Positions 7,831-15,163 of a stretch of DNA of 18,570 nucleotides are shown here, in pieces (within the stretch, counting starts at the first letter, position 1; each line of letters opens with the position of its first letter). A program made the translations under genes and the position numbers. The stretch spans positions 1 through 18,570 of the forward strand of contig DTUG01000236.1 in assembly GCA_012964275.1 (NCBI GenBank), written 5' to 3'. The notes beneath the pieces are model-generated. The model did not search any database. It was not told the origin of the DNA and saw only the letters and a program-made list of their open reading frames with translations. The stretch is from Fidelibacterota bacterium (GTDB lineage: Bacteria; Fidelibacterota; Marinisomatia; Marinisomatales; UBA1611).

Positions 7831-9024
7831 CTATTTAATAAATAATATCTTCTGATTAAGGTGTTTTGATCCAGACTCGAGCTGTATGAAGTACGTATTG
7901 GACGGCAAAAGTTTACCATGATTATCAAAAGGTGCCCAAACCAGGCTACCTCTAACCTTATCTGCGGGCGATAATTGTTGTCTAAATACTTCATGCCCCA
8001 TAAGAGTATAAATCGCAACGGATGCAGGGGAATTCTCCGACACTTTAAAGTCGATCGTCGCCTGACCATTAAATGGATTGGGATACGCAGGAAACAAATT
8101 TACTGTTTCCGGCAATACAGAATCTGTTGTGATAATGGTAGCAAATGAAGGATAATATTCAACTCCAGTTTCATGTATAACTATTAGTTCACCATCAGAT
8201 AGTGGTTCCCACATCAGGTTTGCTGAAGCGCCGTCGGAAGGCGGACCACTTAGAATAGACCAGCAACATTCCGATTCAGCAATGGACAACCCATTAGCTC
8301 CACCGTACACGTACAATGACTCTCCATCAGAAAAGATAGAATTAATCATAATAGGGCTAACACCTTGACCAACTATCATTGAAAAAGCAGACTGAAGACC
8401 AGCCAATATATTTCCATACGCAGATACTTGCTGCATGATGAGTAGCATAATTAATTCCGAATCCACGACGGAAGACCAACCATCAGATTGCCAGTTGCCC
8501 CCTCCAAAAGTCTGTGGCGGATGTTCATCGAGCCAAGATTGGTCCATCCCCTGATTCGTGATTAAATCATAAAGCAGATCCTTGGATACATTTCCATTAT
8601 GAGCAAATGAATACGTTCGGTCATCATGAAATAACCATGGATGAGGATTCGGTATATTGCTGGCTCCAGATGTAGCGGCACGTACATGGCCTATACCAAT
8701 TTTACCAGCACCTTCCTGGAGTAAAATATTTACTGTCTGCCAATAAATTGCCGAATCTTCATAAGCCGCTTGTTCAGATCGCATGAGCGGTTCCAAAGGA
8801 TAAGTTTGTTCGTGATCATAGCGTAACAATGCCCAGCCATTAGGATTGTATTGGCTTTGGATATACAAAGTATACAGTTCGCTGTTTAGGATGGCAAGTT
8901 CTTGGGCCGAGACCGTATTAAGCGTCACATCGGTTTTAGTACAGACCGCCCATAGCCTACAGGCTGATAATGGCTGCACCCAGAACATGATCAAAAATGA
9001 AAATAAAAGTATATTCCTGATCAT
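7831..9024 (-). CDS. Exported class II glutamine amidotransferase with T9SS-type tail
   Basis: A 397-residue protein in three parts. Residues 1-21 are a signal peptide (MIRNILLFSFLIMFWVQPLSA). Residues 22 to about 300 are an Ntn-type (class II) glutamine amidotransferase of the YafJ/EgtC kind: CRLWAV with the nucleophile Cys22, YNPNGWALL (59-67), GHVRAATSG (112-120), FAHNGN (140-145) and DSE (188-190). Residues about 310-397 are a type IX secretion sorting domain: AYPNPFNGQATIDF, then IYTLMGHEV and an ending in KILFIK. Intracellular relatives expose the cysteine by removing Met1; here cleavage after SA would do so. LSAC also fits a lipobox, and lipidation would block the nucleophile. If export and sorting occur, it would act outside the cytoplasm, perhaps hydrolysing glutamine or a gamma-glutamyl amide. 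No synthase domain is attached. It follows the DUF885 gene by 42 bases, a probable operon. Confidence 0.88.
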   Translation of the reverse strand: MIRNILLFSFLIMFWVQPLSACRLWAVCTKTDVTLNTVSAQELAILNSELYTLYIQSQYNPNGWALLRYDHEQTYPLEPLMRSEQAAYEDSAIYWQTVNILLQEGAGKIGIGHVRAATSGASNIPNPHPWLFHDDRTYSFAHNGNVSKDLLYDLITNQGMDQSWLDEHPPQTFGGGNWQSDGWSSVVDSELIMLLIMQQVSAYGNILAGLQSAFSMIVGQGVSPIMINSIFSDGESLYVYGGANGLSIAESECCWSILSGPPSDGASANLMWEPLSDGELIVIHETGVEYYPSFATIITTDSVLPETVNLFPAYPNPFNGQATIDFKVSENSPASVAIYTLMGHEVFRQQLSPADKVRGSLVWAPFDNHGKLLPSNTYFIQLESGSKHLNQKILFIK

Positions 9025-9066
9025 ATGTATAGTTTACTTAAATATAAAGAATAGAAAAACAATCAT

Positions 9067-10905
9067 TTACTGCCGAACTCCAGCAATATAGGTTAACACT
9101 TGTTTTTCAAGTATATCTAAAGGCAAAGCGCCATTACGTAAAACTATATCATGGAATTTCCGAATATCAAAAGACGAGCCCAATTGTTTTTCAGCTTTAG
9201 CCCGAAGTTCCAATATCTTAAGCTCACCGATTTTGTAGGCTAATGCTTGGCCAGGCCAGGCAATATAACGATCAATCTCCACAATAACATCATTCTCTGT
9301 TTTGGCAGTATTTGCAAGCATAAAATCAATGGCTCGCTGGCGGGTCCAACCTAGAGCATGTATACCTGTGTCTACTACCAGACGGCACGCACGCCACATT
9401 TCATAGGTCAGTTGACCAAATTTGCTATATGGATCCTGATAGAACCCCATTTCTTCACCTAATTTTTCAGCATATAAAGCCCACCCTTCCACAAACGCAG
9501 TATATCCACCGTACCTGCGGAACTTTGGCAAGTCCTCAAGCTCCTGGGCTAGAGCAATCTGTAAATGGTGGCCAGGAACCGCTTCATGGAGCGACAGGGC
9601 TTCCATTTCGTACTTGGGTCGAGTATTGATTAAATAAGTATTGGCCATGAAAAACCCGGGTCTTCCGGCTTCCTGGGATCCAGAATTATAGTAAGCAGTC
9701 GGAGAAGCAGGAGCCTGATAATCCGGCATTCGCTTTACTCCATAGGGCAACCGCGGCAAATACCCAAACAATTGCGGCAATTGCGCATCGGCCTTTTTAC
9801 AAATAACCCGGTACCCATCTAACAGATCATTTTCATCCAGGTAATAAAAATTTGAATCCGTTCGCAACGAATCAAGGAATCCGGCAAACGTGCCTTTAAA
9901 TTCAACATCTTTTATAATCATCACCATTTCTTGTCGAATTCGATCGACCTCGTTTAAACCTAATTGATGAATATCCTGCGGAGTAAGATCAGTAGTTGTA
10001 TAGTTTTTCACTTTGTAAGCATAATAGGATTTTCCACCGGGAAGATCAGCAGCAGCAATTTTATCCCTGCATGCTGGTAAATAAGTCTCATTCATAAATT
10101 TATATAGCGTGATATAGGCTGGATAAACAGATTTTTTTATAATGTTTTTGGCAGTTAGTGCTAAAGCAGGGAACTTTTTGAACGGTATAAAAAGCGGTGA
10201 TTCCTCAACAGGTCTATCATATTGTGCTTTAATTTGATCTGGAACCAGCCTTAGGATAATCTTTGGGTGAACCCAGCCAGCTTCGATGCCGCGTTTCATT
10301 AAATCAATTGTCTGGTCAACTTTTTTCGAAAATGCTTTTAACCTGGCAAGATAGTCCTGATAGTCCTTGGCTGTATTAAAAGGTGCATAATCCTGTAGAC
10401 CAGCAAAACCAATTTGGATACCACTCATTTGGTCAATTGGCAGGAAATATGTTTTAAATCGGTATCCAAAATTGCTCTGCTCCAGTTTGTTAAGATAAAG
10501 GTCATAATTCAATTGATCAGGCACTGAGAGTTCGTCGCGATTTATTTCTTTCAGCTTGGTTTGTAGACCTCTTCTATCCTTCTGTCTTTTCTTAATCGCA
10601 TCATACGATACATCATTTAACCGATCATTATAGCGATTGTCTCCCAAACGAGTTGCCCATTCCGGATTTTCAAGTAAACCTTTTTCCCATTCAGCTTCCA
10701 ATATTTTATGGAATTCTTTTTCGGTTAGTGAAGCAACAGTGGATTGAGGCAAATTTGCGGAGTCAAATCCTGGTTTTATTTCAGTTATAGACCCTTGATT
10801 CACTGATGCACAGGATACAAGAATCAATAGGATAAAAACCATGGCGATTCTTATCCTGTCTATTGCTCCATTTATTGATGGATATATTTCAGAATGAATT
10901 TTCAT
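9067..10905 (-). CDS. DUF885 family lipoprotein (putative metallopeptidase)
   Basis: A 612-residue protein of the DUF885 family, whose members are thought to be zinc peptidases or carboxypeptidase-like enzymes. The hallmark SLHEAVPGHHLQ (HEAVPGHH at 440-447) supplies an HExxxxHH metal site, followed by the family's EGWALYAEKLG (473-483), which contributes the expected downstream glutamate. Residues 1-31 are a lipoprotein signal with arginines at 17 and 19, a hydrophobic stretch and lipobox LVSC (Cys32), so the enzyme is probably membrane-anchored in the envelope. Length is normal for the family. The n-region is long, but the Met at 22 would leave no basic residues, so I keep the ATG at 10905. 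It leads a probable operon with the exported amidotransferase; the pair may process peptides outside the cytoplasm (inference). Confidence 0.9.
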   Translation of the reverse strand: MKIHSEIYPSINGAIDRIRIAMVFILLILVSCASVNQGSITEIKPGFDSANLPQSTVASLTEKEFHKILEAEWEKGLLENPEWATRLGDNRYNDRLNDVSYDAIKKRQKDRRGLQTKLKEINRDELSVPDQLNYDLYLNKLEQSNFGYRFKTYFLPIDQMSGIQIGFAGLQDYAPFNTAKDYQDYLARLKAFSKKVDQTIDLMKRGIEAGWVHPKIILRLVPDQIKAQYDRPVEESPLFIPFKKFPALALTAKNIIKKSVYPAYITLYKFMNETYLPACRDKIAAADLPGGKSYYAYKVKNYTTTDLTPQDIHQLGLNEVDRIRQEMVMIIKDVEFKGTFAGFLDSLRTDSNFYYLDENDLLDGYRVICKKADAQLPQLFGYLPRLPYGVKRMPDYQAPASPTAYYNSGSQEAGRPGFFMANTYLINTRPKYEMEALSLHEAVPGHHLQIALAQELEDLPKFRRYGGYTAFVEGWALYAEKLGEEMGFYQDPYSKFGQLTYEMWRACRLVVDTGIHALGWTRQRAIDFMLANTAKTENDVIVEIDRYIAWPGQALAYKIGELKILELRAKAEKQLGSSFDIRKFHDIVLRNGALPLDILEKQVLTYIAGVRQ

Positions 10906-10990
10906 AGTTAAGCTTATTAAAATGTTATCAATAATATTCTATATATCAACTTATTCTTTTTTTTAACTATTTATCAACAGAAAGGGAAAA

Positions 10991-11181
10991 CTAATAGATC
11001 GATTCGATCAAAAATTTGGACACACTCCGAAATACCATAATTGTTTTGAGAACATAATCAATGCTGATACGGTCACCCCTAGGTATTTGATAGTTTATGC
11101 CTGCATTTGCCATATTTTCCTTTGCATAAAATTAAATTGTACTCTGAATGAGAATCGTTTTGTGAGTCTTTTTAAATAAAA
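10991..11181 (-). pseudogene. Decayed PorV-like gene fragment with internal deletion
   Basis: This gap contains two out-of-frame pieces of the PorV-like protein encoded intact at 15164-16162. The first (11181-11098) reads YLKRLTKRFSFRVQ, then QRKIWQM, matching YSKRLTDRFSFGVQ and QEKIWQM (residues about 135-159 of the intact protein). The second (11113-10991, 40 codons ending in TAG) has AGINYQIPRGDRISIDYV and then VFRSVS, aligning without gaps to the last 37 residues of the intact protein (VGLNYKIPRG, IDYVFRS, VFQNVSG). About 135 residues between the pieces and everything before them are gone. The DNA is also recognisably similar (for example GGTATTT and the ACATAATCAAT/ACGTAATCAAT segment). 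The second piece has an ATG with AAAGGA upstream, so translation of a 40-residue peptide is conceivable but probably accidental. It starts 13 bases after the aminotransferase stop. Confidence 0.8.
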
Positions 11182-11193
11182 AATGAAGTTTGA

Positions 11194-12558
11194 TTAACTG
11201 ATTCCGATTTCCTTAGCTGTCAGATTCAAACACAGCCGAGCTTTTTCTACCAACTCATCAATTTCATCATTAGACATAATCAATGATGGAGATATAATCA
11301 TTGTATCCCCGACTGCTCGCATAATGAGTCCATTATTGAAACAAAAATCCCGGCATATCATTCCAACATTTTGATCCTTGGGAAATGGCTCCCGGGTTTC
11401 CTTATTTTTTACCAGTTCCAGTGCACCGACCATGCCGATACCTCTCACTTCGCCCACCAATGGATGATCACCCAAACCTGACCAACGCTGCTGCAGGTAA
11501 GGGCTGGTCTTGTTTTTAACTCTCTCAATAATGTTATCTTCTTTGAGGATACGGATATTCTCCAATGCTACAACACAAGCGGCCGGATGACCTGAATATG
11601 TAAATCCATGATTAAAATCACTGCCTTTATTGATCACGGTGTTAGCCACACGGTCACCGACCATAAGACCACCGATCGGTAGGTAACCTGAAGACATACC
11701 CTTGGCGATAGGCATTAGATCCGCATTGATACCAAAATATTCAGAACCGAACCATTCACCCAGCCGCCCAAAACCGCAGATAACCTCGTCTGCAATCAAT
11801 AAAATTCCGTATTTTTCACATATCTTCTGAATTTCCGGCCAATAGGTAAAAGGCGGAATAATGACACCCCCGGCCCCTTGCACTGGTTCACCGATGAATG
11901 CAGCCACACGGTTTTCCCCAACTTCCTTAATCCTGGTTTCTAGCGCCTGAGCTGTTTTCAATCCAAAATCCTCCGGAGTCAGTTCACCGCCATTTCGATA
12001 CCAATACGGCTGAGCTATATGTTCAATGTCGGTTAGGATGCCGCCTTGGTCATGCATCCATTTCATTCCACCCAGGCTGGAGCCAGCAACGGTACTACCA
12101 TGATAGGCATTCTCCCGACTAATAATAACTGTTTTTTCAGGTTTCCCCTCCAGAGCCCAGTAGTGACGGACGATGCGAACAACTGTATCATTCGCTTCCG
12201 ACCCAGAATTGGTAAAAAAGACATGATTGAATTGTGGAGGAGAAATATCGACAAGAGCTTTCGATAATTCAATGGCTGGTGGATGTGTGGTTTGAAAAAA
12301 GTTGTTATAGTAGGGGAGCTTCAGCATTTGCCTGTGCGCGGTATCTGCCAATTCACGACGGCCGTATCCTACATTAATACACCATAGTCCGGCCATACCA
12401 TCAATAATTTTATTTCCATCTGAATCCCATAAGTAGACGCCATCAGCTTTTGTAATTATACGACTTCCTTTTTCCATCAGGTCTTTGTGATTTGTAAATG
12501 GGTGTAAGTGGTGCTGTCCGTCAATTTCCTGTAATTGTTTTGTATTATAAGATGGCAT
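11194..12558 (-). CDS. spuC: Class III PLP aminotransferase, putrescine/omega-amino acid type
   Basis: A 454-residue fold-type I, class III aminotransferase, probably transferring the terminal amino group of putrescine, a related diamine or an omega-amino acid to pyruvate. It has the full motif set, numbered from the ATG: SGSEAND (118-124) for phosphate binding, ENAYHGST, GEPVQGAGG, ADEV (Asp257, pairing with the pyridine nitrogen) and IAKGMSSGY with Lys286 as the Schiff-base lysine; TYSGHPAA follows. Length fits SpuC and omega-amino acid:pyruvate aminotransferases (about 450). ATG at 12558 is preceded by AAGGGCAG; a TTG one codon earlier is possible. It lies 11 bases after the gamma-glutamyl-GABA hydrolase gene and so is co-transcribed, which supports the polyamine assignment. 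Exact substrate range cannot be read from sequence; GABA or beta-alanine are alternatives. No signal peptide, cytoplasmic. Confidence 0.9.
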   Translation of the reverse strand: MPSYNTKQLQEIDGQHHLHPFTNHKDLMEKGSRIITKADGVYLWDSDGNKIIDGMAGLWCINVGYGRRELADTAHRQMLKLPYYNNFFQTTHPPAIELSKALVDISPPQFNHVFFTNSGSEANDTVVRIVRHYWALEGKPEKTVIISRENAYHGSTVAGSSLGGMKWMHDQGGILTDIEHIAQPYWYRNGGELTPEDFGLKTAQALETRIKEVGENRVAAFIGEPVQGAGGVIIPPFTYWPEIQKICEKYGILLIADEVICGFGRLGEWFGSEYFGINADLMPIAKGMSSGYLPIGGLMVGDRVANTVINKGSDFNHGFTYSGHPAACVVALENIRILKEDNIIERVKNKTSPYLQQRWSGLGDHPLVGEVRGIGMVGALELVKNKETREPFPKDQNVGMICRDFCFNNGLIMRAVGDTMIISPSLIMSNDEIDELVEKARLCLNLTAKEIGIS

Positions 12559-12569
12559 CAAACTGCCCT

Positions 12570-13325
12570 TTATCCATTTTTTATTTGTGTGTGGTTTATA
12601 CAGGCTGCACCAAACGTTTCAAAAATGGTTTGATAAAATGGGGTCTCCATCACCTTCCATTCAGGATGCCATTGAACAGCCAGGGCAAAAGTTTTAGCAT
12701 CATCCACAGAAAACGCCTCAATCAACCCGTCCGGTGCAAGTGCCTCAAGGTTTAATCCCTTTCCAAGCTGATCGATTCCCTGCCAATGGAGGGAGTTTAC
12801 CATGGGTTCTTTTTCGCCAGTCAATTTATCTAAAACACCATTTTTTGTGATGATGATTGGGTGAGCGAATTCATATTGTTCTTCAACATCTAATGATGAA
12901 TCTTCACGGTGATCTAACATGCCTGATACTCTATGCACATTTTGATGCAGCGAACCGCCAAATGCCACATTCATTTCCTGGAATCCCCTACAGACAGCAA
13001 AAATCGGAATCCCAGCATCTATCGCTCCAGGGATCAATGGCAGGGTAGTGGCGTCTCGGTTGGGATCATACTTGGAATTTTCGACGCTTGTACCTTCACT
13101 GTAATGATGGGGTTCAATATTTGAATAACTTCCTGTAAGCAAAAGACCGTCTACAGTTTCCAAAAGTTTTTCCCGATGCAATTTATCACCCAATGCCGGT
13201 ATCAATAATGGTAATCCGTCCACAGTATTCAATACAGCGGCGACATATTTATCGGCGGTCTGATGGTAATTATGATGTCCCTGTTTTTCAAAACAGGTGG
13301 AAATGCCAATGACAGGTTTGGACAT
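12570..13325 (-). CDS. puuD: Gamma-glutamyl-gamma-aminobutyrate hydrolase (peptidase C26)
   Basis: A 251-residue class I glutamine-amidotransferase-fold hydrolase of family C26, matching PuuD/SpuA, which frees GABA and glutamate from gamma-glutamyl-GABA in the cytoplasm. The catalytic set is intact, numbered from the ATG: Cys112 in FAVCRGFQEMN (nucleophile elbow), His220 and Glu222 in VQWHPEW. SKPVIGISTC at the start and LLLTGSYSNIEPHHY are typical of the family. The ATG at 13325 is preferred over a GTG two codons earlier because the protein then starts at the usual place; no strong ribosome site is visible. It is first in a two-gene unit with the aminotransferase and is divergent from the glutamylpolyamine synthetase, as expected for one catabolic module. 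Confidence 0.92.
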   Translation of the reverse strand: MSKPVIGISTCFEKQGHHNYHQTADKYVAAVLNTVDGLPLLIPALGDKLHREKLLETVDGLLLTGSYSNIEPHHYSEGTSVENSKYDPNRDATTLPLIPGAIDAGIPIFAVCRGFQEMNVAFGGSLHQNVHRVSGMLDHREDSSLDVEEQYEFAHPIIITKNGVLDKLTGEKEPMVNSLHWQGIDQLGKGLNLEALAPDGLIEAFSVDDAKTFALAVQWHPEWKVMETPFYQTIFETFGAACINHTQIKNG

Positions 13326-13490
13326 GAACACGATCCGATATCTATTGGTTGGTTGCTTTTTTGATGATCTTTATAATTCGATAATAAATCTACTGATGAT
13401 AAAATTGTATTGAGCACTTGCTGAATACCGAGCAATTTATTAGTCTCCACACGCCCCAATACAGGCAAATTTAAAGTAAAGGCTGAATGG
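13326..13490. promoter_or_regulatory. Divergent promoter region of the polyamine genes
   Basis: This 165-base spacer separates the divergent puuD-like and puuA-like genes and must carry both promoters and any shared operator. TATAAT at 13372-13377 is a good plus-strand -10 match, though its -35 is not convincing. AAAGG at 13478-13482 is the ribosome site of the plus-strand gene. I find no clear long palindrome. Confidence 0.4.
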
Positions 13491-14861
13491 ATGCCTACGA
13501 CAAAACCAGTTGAATACAGTCAATACCTCAAAAACAATCCAGATGTGATCGGGATTGACCTGCTAATTGCTGATCTCAATGGTGTGCTGCGAGGGAAGCG
13601 CATACAGCCAGGTGCATTGGAGAAGGTATTTAAAGAAGGGATCTGTCTCCCAGCATCTGTTTTTGCTCTGGATATAACCGGGACCACGGTAGAAGAAACC
13701 GGTTTGGGAGTAGAGTCAGGAGATTCGGACAGGATCTGCCTTCATATACCAGGCACTTTGACAAATATCCCCTGGCAGAAAAAACCAAAGGGACAGTTGC
13801 TTTTGACTATGGTAGAAGCAGATCACCAGCCATTTTTTGCTGATCCGCGTCAAGTTCTCCGCAGAGTAATTGAACAGTTTAAAGATCTGAGACTTACTCC
13901 TGTGATAGCGGTTGAGTTGGAATTTTACCTGTTGGATAAAAGGAGAGACCGGAACAAAAATCCTCAACCACCTATTTCTCCCACTTCAGGTAAACGTGAA
14001 AATAATACCCAAGTCTACTCCATTAATGACCTGGATGACTATGATGAGTTTTTGGAAACAGTCACTAAAGGCGCGAACATTCAGGGAATTCCTGCGGACA
14101 CTGCGTTGGCAGAATACGCCCCAGGCCAATTCGAGATCAATTTAAAACATGAACCCGATCCGTTATCCGCCTGTGATAATGCTATTTTACTGAAACGTCT
14201 GATCAAAGGGGTTGCCCGTCAACTGGGGTTGAATGCCACATTCATGGCCAAGCCTTATGCCCGGCAGGCCGGAAGTGGGGCCCATATCCACATCAGCCTT
14301 CTAAATGAAAAGAAGGAAAATGTCTTTATGGATCCCGAGGACGAAACCGGTTCATCAACCCTCCACCATGCAGTTGGGGGCCTGGCAAGCACCATGGAGG
14401 AAAGCATGGCAATTTTTTGCCCTAATGCAAATTCCTACAGGCGGTTTCAGCCCGACCTGTATGTTCCCATGGCACCTACATGGGGCATGGATAACCGTAC
14501 GGTAGCCATGCGCATTCCCACCGGTCCAGAAGATGCTAAACGGATAGAACACCGGGTTTCCGGTGCAGATGCAAATCCGTACCTTGTAGTTGCTGCGTTA
14601 CTTGCAGGCATCCATTATGGTATCAAAAAAAGAATTGACCCTCCGAAAATATCTACAGGGGATGCCATAGCAAAACATCCGCATTCCTTGCCGCTAACCT
14701 GGGTGGAAAGCCTTAAAGCATTCTCAAATGGCAATATCATAAGGGATTACCTCGGCGCTGATTTTTTCCATGTCTACTACGAAACCCGATATAAGGAAAA
14801 GCAGAAATTTGATAGTCACATAACACCCCTGGAATTGGATTGGTATCTAAGAACAGTCTAG
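13491..14861 (+). CDS. puuA: Gamma-glutamylpolyamine synthetase (glutamine synthetase family)
   Basis: A 456-residue member of the glutamine synthetase family, most like PuuA/SpuB, which joins glutamate to putrescine or another amine using ATP. Residues about 18-105 are the beta-grasp domain and about 115-456 the catalytic barrel. Metal and substrate motifs are present: VELEFYLLD (Glu142, Glu144), EYAPGQFEINL (208-218), GSGAHIHISL (261-270) and the late RIEHRVSGADANPYL. The short N-terminal domain starting with the DLLIADLNGVLRGKRI pattern and the lack of the GlnA adenylylation loop argue against true glutamine synthetase. AAAGG eight bases before the ATG supports the start. The context (gamma-Glu-GABA hydrolase and aminotransferase divergent, an aldehyde dehydrogenase relic just downstream) strongly supports polyamine or amine glutamylation; the exact amine is unknown. 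Confidence 0.9.
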   Translation: MPTTKPVEYSQYLKNNPDVIGIDLLIADLNGVLRGKRIQPGALEKVFKEGICLPASVFALDITGTTVEETGLGVESGDSDRICLHIPGTLTNIPWQKKPKGQLLLTMVEADHQPFFADPRQVLRRVIEQFKDLRLTPVIAVELEFYLLDKRRDRNKNPQPPISPTSGKRENNTQVYSINDLDDYDEFLETVTKGANIQGIPADTALAEYAPGQFEINLKHEPDPLSACDNAILLKRLIKGVARQLGLNATFMAKPYARQAGSGAHIHISLLNEKKENVFMDPEDETGSSTLHHAVGGLASTMEESMAIFCPNANSYRRFQPDLYVPMAPTWGMDNRTVAMRIPTGPEDAKRIEHRVSGADANPYLVVAALLAGIHYGIKKRIDPPKISTGDAIAKHPHSLPLTWVESLKAFSNGNIIRDYLGADFFHVYYETRYKEKQKFDSHITPLELDWYLRTV

Positions 14862-14940
14862 GCCGCTGAATATTCTAGAGTGATTGGTTTTAGGTCGGAC
14901 AGTCAATAACCTCCAAGCGGTATGTGAAACTCCCTTTATA
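14862..14940. other. Short gap after the synthetase gene
   Basis: No terminator, ribosome site or recognisable gene. The frame of the following aldehyde dehydrogenase relic stays open back through GTCAATAACCTCCAAGCG, but the residues no longer resemble that family, so decay or rearrangement begins here. Confidence 0.4.
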
Positions 14941-15063
14941 AAAAATCTATTGGCCTTTGCAGATTTAATTGAAGCTCATTCTGATAAACTTGTGCTTCTA
15001 GATACCCTGGATATGGACCAGCTGTTCAAGCTGTCCCGAGGTGAAGATCTGCCACCTGTATAG
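14941..15063 (+). pseudogene. Aldehyde dehydrogenase relic (probable puuC remnant)
   Basis: A 40-codon plus-strand stretch ending in TAG reads KNLLAFADLIEAHSDKLVLL, then DTLDMDQ and further to GEDLPPV. This is the conserved N-terminal segment of NAD-dependent aldehyde dehydrogenases, where PuuC-type proteins have LADLxEAHxxELxxLETLDTGKP followed by DIP about ten residues later; the relic aligns without gaps over 34 residues, but the usual GKP has become DQL. Nothing of the Rossmann fold, catalytic Cys or Glu follows, and no start codon precedes it. It sits 79 bases after the gamma-glutamylpolyamine synthetase gene, exactly where a gamma-glutamyl-gamma-aminobutyraldehyde dehydrogenase would be expected in a Puu operon. 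So the pathway dehydrogenase was once here and was deleted. Assignment to the family is firm by eye; to puuC specifically is contextual. Confidence 0.75.
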
Positions 15064-15163
15064 CCAACGGAATTTCTTTAGTAAACTTTGATATAAAGAT
15101 AAAAGATATAAATGTGTTTCTACAAGTGCCCGATCTAACCTTCCTGCACCACATTCAGGAAAA
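15064..15163. other. Gap between aldehyde dehydrogenase relic and PorV-like gene
   Basis: A 3'-to-3' junction. A six-base-pair inverted repeat (TTCCTG, nine-base loop, CAGGAA, about 15140-15160) lies just downstream of the PorV-like stop but has no T-run on either side, so it is at best a weak terminator. Nothing else is seen. Confidence 0.35.

Noticed and set aside
10940..10965. Long T-run as a terminator
   Set aside because: The T-run is on the plus strand, but the neighbouring genes read on the minus strand and no hairpin precedes it.
15140..15160. Inverted repeat TTCCTG...CAGGAA as a terminator for the PorV-like gene
   Set aside because: The stem is only six base pairs with a nine-base loop and no T-tract follows on either strand.
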